Part shown: piece by piece, positions 50,756 to 58,912 of the stretch | Position numbering within the stretch: the first letter of the stretch is position 1 | Layout: each line of letters starts with the position of its first letter | Source of the DNA: Allokutzneria oryzae | GTDB taxonomy: Bacteria; Actinomycetota; Actinomycetes; Mycobacteriales; Pseudonocardiaceae | Assembly (NCBI RefSeq): GCF_042429765.1 | Contig: NZ_JBHLZU010000037.1 | Location: 1 to 64,000, forward strand | Length of the DNA: 64,000 nt | Reading direction: 5' to 3' | The notes under the pieces: generated by a model | The model's database searches: none | Told to the model about the DNA's origin: nothing | Seen by the model: only the letters and a program-made list of their open reading frames with translations | Position numbers and translations under genes: made by a program

Positions 50756-51520
50756 CTAGTCGGGAATCGGAAAGGTGTAGGACCAGGCGAACCGACTCGC
50801 CGCGTGCACGCCACGCGCGAACTCGACCGGCACGCCGTCCTTGGTCACCGTGCGGCGCTTGAGCACCATCACGGGTTCCCCTGCGGGCAGTTTCAGCAGC
50901 TCGACCTCATCCGGGCTCGGCATCCGCGCGAACACGGTCTCGGTGATCGCATCGGGCTCCAAGCCCTGCATGGTCAGCACTGCGAACCCGCCGCCACGGC
51001 CTGCGGGACCGGGCGTCGGGTCAACCAAGGGCGTTCCCTCGACGTGCTCAGGGCGGTAGTAGCTAGTCAGCACGTGCGTTGGGGTCTCGCCGTCTTTGAC
51101 CAGGCGGCCGCGCTCGTAGACCTCGCTGCCGACCGCGACGCCTAGAGCCTCGGCGATCTCCGCGTCTGCCTCGGTCTTGCTGACGGTGTTGGTCTGGTCG
51201 CTCGGCTTCCACTCGCGGCCGGAAGCTTCACGGTCGGCGGCGAAGGCGACCAGGCCGAACTTCCACTTGCTCTTGGCGTAGCGCTCGGCGCCAAGTCGCT
51301 TCATCGCGGGGCGCTCACGGACGACGGTTCCCCGACGCCGGACCGGAGTCACCAAGCCCTCGGCTTCCAGCACCGCGACAGCCTTGCGGACGGTGTTGAT
51401 GTTCACCCCGTACTCGGCGGCAAGTTCCTCTTGCTTGGGCAGAGTGCTGCCAGGCGGGTAGTCGCCTCGCTCGATCGCAGCCCGCAGGGTGCTCGCGAGC
51501 TCCCGGTAGCCAGTGCTCAA
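50756..51520 (-). CDS. korSA: GntR-family repressor, KorSA-like
   Basis: A 254-residue GntR/HutC-type regulator. An N-terminal winged helix (about 1-70: YRELASTLRAAIERGDYPPG, LAAEYGVNINTVRKAVAVLE) is joined to a C-terminal UTRA ligand domain (VAVGSEVYERGRLVKDGETP, MPSPDEVELLKLPAGEPVMV). TTG 51520 is chosen as start because AGGAGG lies 5 nt upstream and the GntR fold begins there. Repeated operator-like sequences (51539-51641) lie in its promoter region and that of the divergent gene. In pSAM2 the KorSA repressor silences the replication and transfer activator. The same logic is inferred here. Confidence 0.85.
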   Translation of the reverse strand: MSTGYRELASTLRAAIERGDYPPGSTLPKQEELAAEYGVNINTVRKAVAVLEAEGLVTPVRRRGTVVRERPAMKRLGAERYAKSKWKFGLVAFAADREASGREWKPSDQTNTVSKTEADAEIAEALGVAVGSEVYERGRLVKDGETPTHVLTSYYRPEHVEGTPLVDPTPGPAGRGGGFAVLTMQGLEPDAITETVFARMPSPDEVELLKLPAGEPVMVLKRRTVTKDGVPVEFARGVHAASRFAWSYTFPIPD

Positions 51521-51538
51521 GGGGACCTCCTTCGGGAG

Positions 51539-51641
51539 AGATAACTCTATCTCTAGAGCCCACGACCAGCGGGAACGGTCGATAGAGATAGTTCTATTGA
51601 CAGTCGAGAGCTTACCGTGTTCAATAGAGATAGTTCTACTG
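51539..51641. promoter_or_regulatory. Divergent promoter with three GntR operator repeats
   Basis: ATAGAGATAGTTCTATTG (51582-51599) and ATAGAGATAGTTCTACTG (51624-51641) are direct repeats 42 bp apart. A related inverted copy, AGATAACTCTATCTCTAG, lies at 51539-51556. A consensus-like promoter TTGACA (51597-51602) - 17 nt - TTCAAT (51620-51625) for the rightward operon lies between and over the repeats, so a bound repressor would block RNA polymerase. Confidence 0.75.
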
Positions 51642-51684
51642 GACACGACGACAGCGCGGCGGCACGGTCGCCTTGGAGGCAGTC

Positions 51685-52044
51685 ATGAAGAACATCCCGC
51701 TCCCCGTGGACCTCTCCGGCTACAAGCTGATGATCACTGAAGACCCGGAGATCAAGACGTTCACCAACGACCAGGGCGTGGTGGAGACGGCGGTGGACCG
51801 TGACACCAAGACCCCGCTGTACGTGGTGTCGCTGTTCATGAAGTCGGCCGATAAGTCGGTGAAGCGCAAGGGCATCGAGATCAAGGTGACCCTGTCCACC
51901 GACCCGGGCGACGCCTTCGAGGAGGGCGACTACGTCGCGTTGGTGGAGCCGACGGTGTCGTTGTGGCAGAACGACAAGGGCTCGGGCCTGACGTTCAAGG
52001 CCCTGGGCTTGCAGCCGCTGAACCGGGTCGCCAACGCGGCCTAG
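51685..52044 (+). CDS. SCO3933-like plasmid regulatory protein
   Basis: A 119-residue soluble protein (MKNIPLPVDLSGYKLMITED, TPLYVVSLFMKSADKSVKRK, VSLWQNDKGSGLTFKALGLQ). The all-beta pattern resembles the SCO3933-type regulatory proteins found at the head of transfer operons in integrated actinomycete plasmids. Start 51685 has GGAGG upstream. It is the first gene right of the repressor-controlled promoter. Molecular role unestablished; an OB-fold nucleic-acid binder is one possibility. Confidence 0.72.
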   Translation: MKNIPLPVDLSGYKLMITEDPEIKTFTNDQGVVETAVDRDTKTPLYVVSLFMKSADKSVKRKGIEIKVTLSTDPGDAFEEGDYVALVEPTVSLWQNDKGSGLTFKALGLQPLNRVANAA

Positions 52045-52376
52045 CTCTCGGAAGCCCTGCCCCGGTCGGCGGGCGGCCCGTGTTCGAGTCGGGCCAGGGC
52101 GCGCAGTGATTCGTATTCGGCCAGTGCATGTGGTCTGCGGTCCTGTTCGAGCCGGACCCGAATACGTGGTCGTGTTCTTTGAGAATTCCACAGTGGGCCG
52201 AACTATGCTTTCTTCCGGTGCACTTTGTGTACCGGGGGAAGCGATGATCCCCGACCTGGAATCCGTTTCGTGCGGGTCGGGGGTTGTCGTCTCCCTCGAA
52301 AAGGGAAAGGCAGGCTCGGTCAGTGAACGCCCTTCGACTTCACTGGCTGGGCCGTTCCACGTAAAGGAGCGATTCC
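52045..52376. other. Intergenic region within the transfer operon
   Basis: About 330 bp without a convincing gene. A hairpin at 52249-52282 (CCCCGACC / GGTCGGGG) could terminate or attenuate the leading transcript. An internal promoter near 52180-52210 is possible but not clear. Confidence 0.45.
52249..52282 (+). terminator. Possible attenuator or terminator
   Basis: An 8-bp perfect stem, CCCCGACC / GGTCGGGG, with an 18-nt loop, 205 bp after the first gene of the rightward AICE operon. Confidence 0.4.
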
Positions 52377-52523
52377 ATGCCCAATAACAACGACACCAAC
52401 ACCGACGTCGAGGACCTGGAGGCGCTGGCCAAGTCGGTCGGGTACCTGAAGTTCGTCGCCACCTGCTGTTTCTGTGGTCACCCGGTCCCGGCTGGTCAGG
52501 TGGCCCATCGCGGTTGCGGCTGA
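52377..52523 (+). CDS. Small zinc-ribbon-like protein
   Basis: A 48-residue protein starting MPNNNDTNTDVEDLEALAKS, with cysteine/histidine ligands TCCFCGHPVPAGQ and a late HRGCG that could bind one zinc. AAAGGAG lies 6-7 nt before the ATG. It is in line with the other short AICE genes and separated by 6 bp from the next one. It could be a replication or transfer accessory factor. The function is unknown. Confidence 0.6.
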   Translation: MPNNNDTNTDVEDLEALAKSVGYLKFVATCCFCGHPVPAGQVAHRGCG

Positions 52524-52529
52524 GTCGCG

Positions 52530-52805
52530 GTGGCTCCGAGGTCGGCGGTGGTGGTGTTGCCGCCCGCAGACGTGCATTTCTCCTCCGGGTGCCCGGAATG
52601 GAACTTCCGGGATCTGCTGGACGACGAATTGCAGGTTTGCGGGCAGCATCACCACGGCCGCGTCATGGTGAACATCCGCGAGACCAGCAACCCCACCGTA
52701 TTCGAGGCATTCGTGTGGCTCACGCCCGCGCTGGCCCGTTTCGTCGCCGGGGCCTTGGTCGCCGCCGCTGAGCACGTCGAGAACAACGCACGGGAAATGA
52801 GGTGA
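52530..52805 (+). CDS. Small AICE protein, unknown
   Basis: A 91-residue soluble protein (VVVLPPADVHFSSGCPEWNF, QVCGQHHHGRVMVNIRETSN, FVAGALVAAAEHVENNAREM) with a GTG start 6 bp after the previous stop. The C-terminal helix is Ala-rich. No family recognised. It belongs to the string of conserved short genes before the translocase gene. Confidence 0.6.
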   Translation: MAPRSAVVVLPPADVHFSSGCPEWNFRDLLDDELQVCGQHHHGRVMVNIRETSNPTVFEAFVWLTPALARFVAGALVAAAEHVENNAREMR

Positions 52806-52811
52806 CACAGC

Positions 52812-53156
52812 ATGGAGGACCAGGCGGCCGAGTTCGCCTCACGGTGGCCGGTCGAGCGGCTGGCCGAGTTGCTGGGGTTCGTCCACCGGGACAACCCGCA
52901 GTTCTGCCTCATGCGGCACAGCCACCGGCGGGTCGTCTGCTTCTACGCCGACGACCCGGACAAGGAGATGGTCACCGCCGATGCCGACCACGAAGAGATG
53001 GTGGAGGTGTTGGCGGCCAAGGGATTCCTCGTCCAGGACGAAGAAGTCCTGTTCTTCTACGACGGCGAACACGACCCCGTCACCGGGCACAGCGTCCGGT
53101 TGAGCAGGACGGGCGAGAGCTTGCGTGAGCACTACTCCGGCCTCGCTGGGGCCTAG
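52812..53156 (+). CDS. Small AICE protein, unknown
   Basis: A 114-residue acidic soluble protein (WPVERLAELLGFVHRDNPQF, RVVCFYADDPDKEMVTADAD, VEVLAAKGFLVQDEEVLFFY). The pattern of short helices and strands suggests a compact alpha-beta fold. It lies 6 bp after the previous gene, so it is co-translated. No known motif. Confidence 0.65.
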   Translation: MEDQAAEFASRWPVERLAELLGFVHRDNPQFCLMRHSHRRVVCFYADDPDKEMVTADADHEEMVEVLAAKGFLVQDEEVLFFYDGEHDPVTGHSVRLSRTGESLREHYSGLAGA

Positions 53157-53203
53157 ATGCCACGCGCACCGAGAACGCACCACACGGATAGGAGGGAACG
53201 GGC

Positions 53204-53470
53204 GTGCAGATCACGTTGCCGGGCTCGCAGAAGCGGGCCATGGAGAAGTACCAGGAGCTGGTGTCCGCGATGGATTTCGTCCGTCAGGCACTGGACTTCG
53301 CTGAGAAGCTGATCACCACGCACCAGGGTGGCCGCTCGTACTGGGCGGTCCCGTCACAGGACGAGCTGATGGTCCACCACAAGAAGTGCGTGGATGAGCT
53401 GGAGTCGTTGCGGGCCAAGGCCAAGCGGTACGAGGCGGCTCTCAACGCCGCGAAGTGGACGGTGAACTAA
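53204..53470 (+). CDS. Small helical AICE protein
   Basis: An 88-residue, largely helical protein (QKRAMEKYQELVSAMDFVRQ, VHHKKCVDELESLRAKAKRY) with GTG start and GGAGG-like sequence upstream. The heptad-like C-terminal half suggests a coiled coil. 3 bp separate it from the following gene. Function unknown. Confidence 0.6.
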   Translation: MQITLPGSQKRAMEKYQELVSAMDFVRQALDFAEKLITTHQGGRSYWAVPSQDELMVHHKKCVDELESLRAKAKRYEAALNAAKWTVN

Positions 53471-53473
53471 GCC

Positions 53474-53665
53474 ATGGCAAGCATCCAGTTCGAAGAGACC
53501 ATCGAGCAGCTGGCGGCCTCGATGAAGCACCTCAAGGACAAGACCAAGGCCGTCCCGCACCAGCAGATGGGCCTCTCCGGCGCGCACCGCCGCACCGTGC
53601 ACGCGGTGTCGCTGCTGCTGGTGCATCTGGAGGACGCCAAGTCCGCGTTCACCGGCGACTACTAG
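53474..53665 (+). CDS. Small helical AICE protein
   Basis: A 63-residue helical protein (ASIQFEETIEQLAASMKHLK, HRRTVHAVSLLLVHLEDAKS) directly behind the previous small gene. Followed by a strong terminator, so it ends this transcription unit. Function unknown. Confidence 0.6.
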   Translation: MASIQFEETIEQLAASMKHLKDKTKAVPHQQMGLSGAHRRTVHAVSLLLVHLEDAKSAFTGDY

Positions 53666-53691
53666 TCCCCGCGGCTTCACCCCCAACCTTC

Positions 53692-53732
53692 GAGATCGGC
53701 CCCGCCCGGATACGCCGGATGGGGCCGATCTC
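53692..53732 (+). terminator. Strong terminator before the translocase gene
   Basis: GAGATCGGCCCC / GGGGCCGATCTC is a perfect 12-bp stem with a 17-nt loop followed by GTTGTGT. It separates the small-gene string from the translocase operon. Confidence 0.75.
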
Positions 53733-53795
53733 GTTGTGTCCCAACGATTTCCCTGCACTCAAAGACTTTCCGAGACTTCTAGGTGGTGGTTCGTG

Positions 53796-55154
53796 ATGGG
53801 TACCTCGACGCGCAGGAAGGGCCGTGAGTTCGACGTCGCGCTGTGGTTGGCGCGGCACCCCGGCGCGGTGTTGCTGCCGGGTTCGGTGTCGGCCTCGGTG
53901 ATGCAGCTCGGTGCCACGACCACCGCCTCGATCGCCGGGGGCGCGGCCGCTGGGTTGCTGGCCTGGTACCGGGGGCACCCGGACTCCTTCGACACCGTGG
54001 CCGCCCCGCGTTTCCGGGCGTGGTGGCGGCGGTGGGCGAGCAAGCGCTACACCGGGATCTTCTGGCGGGACACGTTGCTCGCGTGTGACCTGGTGCGGGA
54101 GAACCGCAAGACCCAGGAACTCTACGTGCCCCGGATCGTCAAGATCCGCTCGTTCACCCCCTCCATCGACACGTTGTGGGTGCGGTTGGTGCCGGGCCAG
54201 TCGGCGAAGGCGTGGATCGACAAGACCGAGGAGCTGGCCGACGCGCTGAAGGTCGAGCGGGTCTCGGTGGAGAAGGTCCGGCCGCAGATCATCGCCCTGG
54301 TGGTGCAGCGCACCGAGTCCTTCACCGAGGTCATCGACGCCCCCGACATGCCCACCGACGCCGAGCTGGTGGACCTCACGGCGCTGTGTGTCGGGGAGAC
54401 CGAGTACGGCGATGACTTCACCCTCGGTGTGCAGGGCCAGCACGTGCTGGACGCCGGGGCGACCGGGTCGGGCAAGAACTCGCTTGGCTGGTCGCTGCTG
54501 CGGCAGATGGCCCCGATGATCCGCGAGGGCTCGGTCCGGGTGTGGGGCGCGGACCCGAAGGAGATCGAACTCGCCCCGGGGAAGGATGCCTTCTACCGCT
54601 ACGCGGCCGACGAGGAGTCCATCCACGAGATGGTCTCCGAGTATCACGAGGATCTTCGCGACACCAAGGCCAAGCTCAAGGCCGCCGGGCTGCGGAAGTT
54701 CACCCCCTCGCCGGAGACCCCGTTCAACCTGCTGCTGGCCGATGAGCTGGGCGCGATCGTCGGCTTCGGCGACATGACCTACCGCAAGGACTACCGGAGC
54801 TGGTTCCCGGTCATCGGCACCCAGGGCCGGGCCACCGGACACGGGCTGCTGGGCATGGTGCAGGAGCCGAACAAGGACACCGTCCCGTTCCGGGACCTGT
54901 TCACCACCCGGTTGTGCCTGCGCGTGACGGCGGCCCAGCACGTGGACATGGCCCTCGGCGATGACGCCCGTCTGCGCGGTGCTCTGGCTGATGAGATCCC
55001 CAACGATCCGGCCACGGCCGGGATCGGCTACGTGGTGCGTCAGCGCTCCCGCACCCCGATGCGCATCCGCCTGTCCTACGTGGACGACGCCGAGATCGAG
55101 GAGTTCGTCCGCTACGTCACCGGCGGCCCGTCGCTGCGCGTCGTCGCCGCCTAG
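53796..55154 (+). CDS. traSA: FtsK/SpoIIIE-type conjugative DNA translocase (TraSA/TraB-like)
   Basis: A 452-residue translocase. A short N-terminal hydrophobic stretch (ASIAGGAAAGLLAWYRGH, about 45-63) is followed by a linker and the FtsK motor with Walker A GATGSGKNSL (about residue 222), Walker B NLLLADELGAIVGFG (about 310) and a C-terminal winged-helix-like part. In pSAM2-type elements this hexameric motor alone moves double-stranded DNA between mycelial cells, recognising 8-bp clt repeats with its C-terminal winged helix. No such clt array is obvious in the window. Start 53796 has AGGTGG about 9 nt upstream. Confidence 0.9.
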   Translation: MGTSTRRKGREFDVALWLARHPGAVLLPGSVSASVMQLGATTTASIAGGAAAGLLAWYRGHPDSFDTVAAPRFRAWWRRWASKRYTGIFWRDTLLACDLVRENRKTQELYVPRIVKIRSFTPSIDTLWVRLVPGQSAKAWIDKTEELADALKVERVSVEKVRPQIIALVVQRTESFTEVIDAPDMPTDAELVDLTALCVGETEYGDDFTLGVQGQHVLDAGATGSGKNSLGWSLLRQMAPMIREGSVRVWGADPKEIELAPGKDAFYRYAADEESIHEMVSEYHEDLRDTKAKLKAAGLRKFTPSPETPFNLLLADELGAIVGFGDMTYRKDYRSWFPVIGTQGRATGHGLLGMVQEPNKDTVPFRDLFTTRLCLRVTAAQHVDMALGDDARLRGALADEIPNDPATAGIGYVVRQRSRTPMRIRLSYVDDAEIEEFVRYVTGGPSLRVVAA

Positions 55155-55224
55155 GTCTGTTACCCGCCAACGGTTTCCCGGCGCTGCCTGCGCCAACACA
55201 ATTGCAGAGAGAAGGTGAGGCGTT

Positions 55225-55416
55225 ATGCCCCCGACGGTCATCATCGACGTCAATCGGCGCACGCTGGCGTGGCTGACCAAGGTCGTGGTCACCACCATCC
55301 TGACCGGTGTCGTGGCCTACGCCGTGTACGGCTGGGTCGGCGCGGCCGTGGTCGCCGGATCGGTCCTGGTGGTGCTGCTGGCCCTGTGGGGCCTGTACCG
55401 GCTGATAGTGCGGTGA
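55225..55416 (+). CDS. Small membrane protein of the transfer operon
   Basis: A 63-residue protein with two hydrophobic helices (LTKVVVTTILTGVVAYAVYG and AAVVAGSVLVVLLALWGLYR). Such short membrane proteins (spread proteins) assist intramycelial plasmid spread in Streptomyces elements; that role is inferred from position behind the translocase gene. Its stop overlaps a possible GTG start of the next gene. Confidence 0.7.
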   Translation: MPPTVIIDVNRRTLAWLTKVVVTTILTGVVAYAVYGWVGAAVVAGSVLVVLLALWGLYRLIVR

Positions 55417-55421
55417 GCGCC

Positions 55422-55793
55422 ATGGAGCCGATCCGTCTCCAGTCCTTCGGCTACCGCCACGGACCACCACCGGACGGTGCCGAGGTCATCGACACCCGGC
55501 ACCTTCCGGTGGATCACGCCACGCTGGCGGGCCTGGCGCACCTCAACGGCCGCCACGCCCGCATCCTGCGGCTGGTCACCGGCGTGCCGGGTGTCCGGGC
55601 CTTCATCACCAGCCTGGTCAACCACGCCCTGGCGCTCCCGGCCGATCAGCCTCGCCGGATCGCCCTCGGGTGCGAGACCGGACGGCATGTGTCCCCGGCC
55701 CTGGTCACCACCGCGCACCTGCACTTGCGTGCCCGGGGCTACCGCGTGGTCCCGCTGCACCGCGACATCTACACCGGCCGGGGTGAGCGGTGA
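55422..55793 (+). CDS. RapZ C-terminal-domain-like protein
   Basis: A 123-residue protein resembling the C-terminal domain of the RNase adapter RapZ/YvcJ. IRLQSFGYRHGPPPDGAEVI opens it, DTRHLPVDH corresponds to the DVR segment, and IALGCETGRHVSPALVTTAH replaces the usual GCTGGRHRS loop, followed by VVPLHRDIY. The N-terminal P-loop kinase-like domain is absent. In RapZ the C-terminal domain binds a small RNA or amino-sugar nucleotide. A stand-alone copy in a conjugation operon is notable. GTG 55413 is an alternative start overlapping the previous stop. The stop shares one base with the next ATG. Confidence 0.75.
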   Translation: MEPIRLQSFGYRHGPPPDGAEVIDTRHLPVDHATLAGLAHLNGRHARILRLVTGVPGVRAFITSLVNHALALPADQPRRIALGCETGRHVSPALVTTAHLHLRARGYRVVPLHRDIYTGRGER

Positions 55794-56191
55794 TGCCCGG
55801 ACGCCGTACCCCCAGCCCCAACCAGCTCGACCTGTTCTTCGAGGCCCCGGAGGAGCTCAAGGTCCGCCCGGCGATCCCGGACATCCGCCCGCCCTCGGGG
55901 GTCGGCGGGAAACCCGAGGTCGCCGACGCGGTCCTAGACGGTGTCCTACGCGGCCGGTACGGGCTGATCGAGTCCACCGGCCGCATGGTCGCCCTCGACG
56001 GAGACGGCCACTGCCGGATCACCGAGGACGAAGACGTCCTGGAATCCCTTCTCTCCCAAGGCTATCTGCTCCACGGAGACACCGTGTCGGTGCGCCACGG
56101 GGCCATCCGGCGCGACGTGGTCTTGCTGCGGCTCTCGCCGACCGGGGAGCTGTTGCACCGCCGCTGGCGGCTGCTGCGCCCCACCCGCTAA
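55793..56191 (+). CDS. AICE protein, unknown
   Basis: A 132-residue soluble protein (NQLDLFFEAPEELKVRPAIP, RYGLIESTGRMVALDGDGHC, VLESLLSQGYLLHGDTVSVR). The pattern suggests a beta-rich domain with a short N-terminal helix. A TGATG-type overlap joins it to the RapZ-like gene. No known family; probably a transfer-module accessory. Confidence 0.65.
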   Translation: MPGRRTPSPNQLDLFFEAPEELKVRPAIPDIRPPSGVGGKPEVADAVLDGVLRGRYGLIESTGRMVALDGDGHCRITEDEDVLESLLSQGYLLHGDTVSVRHGAIRRDVVLLRLSPTGELLHRRWRLLRPTR

Positions 56192-56225
56192 CCCAACCCA
56201 TTCACTTGAGAGGAGGTGGACGTCG

Positions 56226-57197
56226 GTGTCTCGACGTTCCCAGGCCCCGGCCGCGCCGGGGGAGACCCGCAAGGTCGCCAAACTCCGTCAGCAGAAGGCC
56301 GAGTCGCAACAGCTCCGGGGCCTGGTGGACGACCCCGACCTCAACGCGGTGAAGATCGAGGCCACCCGCAGACGCATCACCGGCGGCATGTGGTTCTTCC
56401 TCGCCCTCGGGCTGGTGTTCACCACCGCCGGGGTCCAGGACTTCCTGGCGGGAGACCGTCAGCTCACTGACCCGGTGTGGTGGGCGGCGTGGCTGGTGGA
56501 ACCCATGGTCGCCGGGATTCTGATCATGCTGCTGCGGTTCGAGACCGAGGTCATCGCACGCGGGATCGAGGTCAACTCGCCTCGGGTGGACTGGCTCAAA
56601 CGCATCCTGTTGGGCTCGACGTTGTTCATGAACGTCTACCCCTCGGCGTTCCCGCGTGAGGGGGAGCGTGACAGCGGGATGGTGATGATCCACGCCCTGG
56701 TGCCGGTGGTCATGTACCTGGTCGCCGAGATCATGCCCGTGGTCCAACGCCGGATGCGCCAGGCCGTGCTGAAGGGCTATGCCGACGCTGCCCGCGTCCA
56801 GGCCGAGGCCGAGGCTGCCGACCAGGCCGCGCCGGTTGAGCAGGCCCGGCCGGTTGATCCGACCACGCCGACCAGGCACGAGGACCAGGCCGACGGGTCC
56901 GAAACCGCCGGCCGTTCCGCAGAACGCCCCACGTTCACGGTGCCCCGACAGGTCATCCCGTCGGCCCCGGCAGAGGCGCCCGCGCCCAAGCCTGCGGCCG
57001 TGCCCGGTTCGTTGGAGCGGTTCCGGCTCCCGGCCTCAATGGCCGAGGCGATCACCACCAAGGCCACCGAGGTCACTGCCTCCGGCCGTGAGCTGACTCC
57101 GGAGGACGTGCGCGCGGTCGCGCGGGTGCCACACACCCTCGCCGAACAGATCGCCGCCGCGCTGCACCGGCCGGTCACCGGCCACGCCTTCAGCTAA
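56226..57197 (+). CDS. Multi-helix membrane protein (Spd/DUF2637-like)
   Basis: A 323-residue protein. Four membrane helices fall between about residues 50 and 180 (ITGGMWFFLALGLVFTTAGV, VWWAAWLVEPMVAGILIMLL, ILLGSTLFMNVYPSAF, MIHALVPVVMYLVAEIMPVV). A long Pro/Ala-rich soluble tail follows, ending in a helical domain (RELTPEDVRAVARVPHTLAE). This matches the DUF2637/spread-type membrane proteins encoded beside Tra in actinomycete elements, which are thought to help plasmid movement across septa. GTG start with AGGAGG 7 nt upstream. Confidence 0.8.
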   Translation: MSRRSQAPAAPGETRKVAKLRQQKAESQQLRGLVDDPDLNAVKIEATRRRITGGMWFFLALGLVFTTAGVQDFLAGDRQLTDPVWWAAWLVEPMVAGILIMLLRFETEVIARGIEVNSPRVDWLKRILLGSTLFMNVYPSAFPREGERDSGMVMIHALVPVVMYLVAEIMPVVQRRMRQAVLKGYADAARVQAEAEAADQAAPVEQARPVDPTTPTRHEDQADGSETAGRSAERPTFTVPRQVIPSAPAEAPAPKPAAVPGSLERFRLPASMAEAITTKATEVTASGRELTPEDVRAVARVPHTLAEQIAAALHRPVTGHAFS

Positions 57198-57278
57198 CCC
57201 CCTGACCGCCCCGAGGGCGGGACACCGGCCACCATCACGGCCTGGTGTCTCGCCTTCTTTCCGTTGGGAGACAAGAAC

Positions 57279-57515
57279 ATGACCAAACCTGAACAGACTC
57301 GCGTGGACGGCCTCGCACCGCTGTTCCTCGCGGTCTCCTGCTCCACCACCCGCCGCCAGGTCTCGGTGCTCCTGGGGACCGCGCTCGGCCACACCCGCTC
57401 CCTCGACCTCGGCCTGAACGAGGCGGTGGAGCTGTTCCGGGGCCTGTCGGCGCACCTGCGCTACCTCGGCGTCGACGTCGACGCCCTCTACCCGATCGAC
57501 GCCATCAACCAGTAG
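57279..57515 (+). CDS. Small AICE protein before repSA
   Basis: A 78-residue protein (MTKPEQTRVDGLAPLFLAVS, ALGHTRSLDLGLNEAVELFR) ending 2 bp before the rep gene. A GGGAG lies 10 nt upstream of the ATG. Length and position suggest a control protein for replication, without direct evidence. Confidence 0.6.
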   Translation: MTKPEQTRVDGLAPLFLAVSCSTTRRQVSVLLGTALGHTRSLDLGLNEAVELFRGLSAHLRYLGVDVDALYPIDAINQ

Positions 57516-57517
57516 AA

Positions 57518-58912
57518 GTGGAGGTCTTCCGCGTGGACGCGCCGACTCTTGACGATCGCATTGCCCGCCGCGTTCAGGCGGTGGATTTCCAGTCCTGGAA
57601 AGACAAGGTCACCTCCACCGGTGGGTGCCTGCACCCGGTGCGGCTCACCGGGGCGTGGTCGGTCACCGACACCACCACCGGCACCGTGCTGGCCGACCGC
57701 TCCGGGCACATCCTCGCCCCGTGCAACAACCGGCGTGCCTCGGTGTGCCCGGCCTGCTCGGACCGCTACGCCGCTGATGCCTTCCACCTCGTAGCGGCGG
57801 GGCTCTCCGGCGGCAAGGGCGTGCCCGAGACCGTCACGACCAAGCCGAGGATCTTCGCGACCCTGACCGCGCCCTCGTTCGGCGCGGTGCACGGCCGACG
57901 GGTCTCTGGCAACGGCAAGACGATGCCGTGTGGCTGCGGGGGCTTCCACCACCCCGACGACCCGCGCCTGGGGACGCCGATCGATCCGGAGTCCTACGAC
58001 TACACCGGCTCGGTGCTGTGGCAGGCCAACCTCGGGCAGCTGTGGCAGCGCTTCATCACCGTCCTGCGCCGCTACCTCGCCCGCGCGGCCGGGTTGACCG
58101 TCCGGGAGTTCGGCGACCACGCGCGTCTCTCCTACGGGAAGGTCGCGGAGTACCAGCGGCGGGGGCTGATCCATTTCCACGCGGTGATCCGGGTGGACGG
58201 ACCCGACGGTCCCACCAGCCCGACCCCGAAGTGGGTCACCGCGGAGCTGCTGAACGAGGCGATCGCGACCGCTGCCCGGTCGGCCTGCCTCTCTTCCGGC
58301 CGGCCGAACGGGCAGCCCCTGGAACTGCGCTTCGGCTCCCAGGTCGATCTGAAGGTCATCCGCCCCGCCGCCCTCGATGCGTTCGAGGACCCGGCCGGGG
58401 AGATCAGCGAATCCCGCCTCGCGGCCTATGTCGCCAAGTACGCGACCAAGGGCACCGGCAAGACCGAAGGCCCGGACCGGCGGATCCGCTCCGAGCTCGA
58501 CATCGAGCACCTGGTCGTCTCCGAGCATCACCGGCGGATCATCCGCACCTGTTGGGAGCTCGGCGGCATGCCGGAGTACGCCTCGCTGAACCTGCGGAAG
58601 TGGGCGCACATGCTCGGCTTCCGGGGCCATTTCCTGTCCAAGTCCCGCAAGTACTCCACCACGTTCAAGGACCTGCGCGAGACCCGCTCCGCCTGGCGGC
58701 GGGCCGAGGCCCTGGAACGGCTGGGAGTCACCGAGGACCAGGTCCTCGTCGTGAACCACTGGGACTTCACCGGCATCGGCTACGCCGACGACGCCGAACG
58801 CGAGCTGGCCGCCGCGATCGGTGAGCGGGTCCGGGAGCAGCGCAAACGCAAGTACGAGACCGAACGGCGTGACTCCGAGCGGGCCGCCAGGAAGGAGAAC
58901 GACCATGCCTGA
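57518..58912 (+). CDS. repSA: Rolling-circle replication initiator (RepSA-like)
   Basis: A 464-residue Rep protein. The conserved N-terminal Cys block CNNRRASVCPACSDRYAAD is followed by a second (PCGCGGFHHPDDPR), an HUH-type metal motif GLIHFHAVIRVDG (about residue 215) and the nicking tyrosine region RLAAYVAKYATKG (about 305). These match RepSA of pSAM2, which replicates the excised element by rolling circle. GTG start. Its last 8 bp overlap xis, giving a tightly coupled rep-xis-int unit. Confidence 0.88.
   Translation: MEVFRVDAPTLDDRIARRVQAVDFQSWKDKVTSTGGCLHPVRLTGAWSVTDTTTGTVLADRSGHILAPCNNRRASVCPACSDRYAADAFHLVAAGLSGGKGVPETVTTKPRIFATLTAPSFGAVHGRRVSGNGKTMPCGCGGFHHPDDPRLGTPIDPESYDYTGSVLWQANLGQLWQRFITVLRRYLARAAGLTVREFGDHARLSYGKVAEYQRRGLIHFHAVIRVDGPDGPTSPTPKWVTAELLNEAIATAARSACLSSGRPNGQPLELRFGSQVDLKVIRPAALDAFEDPAGEISESRLAAYVAKYATKGTGKTEGPDRRIRSELDIEHLVVSEHHRRIIRTCWELGGMPEYASLNLRKWAHMLGFRGHFLSKSRKYSTTFKDLRETRSAWRRAEALERLGVTEDQVLVVNHWDFTGIGYADDAERELAAAIGERVREQRKRKYETERRDSERAARKENDHA

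Noticed and set aside
52106..52387. A 93-codon frame in the AICE operon gap
   Set aside because: It overlaps the better supported small zinc-ribbon gene and a hairpin and has no clear SD.
53796..57197. clt-type 8-bp tandem repeats for TraSA recognition
   Set aside because: I looked around the translocase and spread genes for short tandem repeats and did not see a convincing array. A computed search would be needed.
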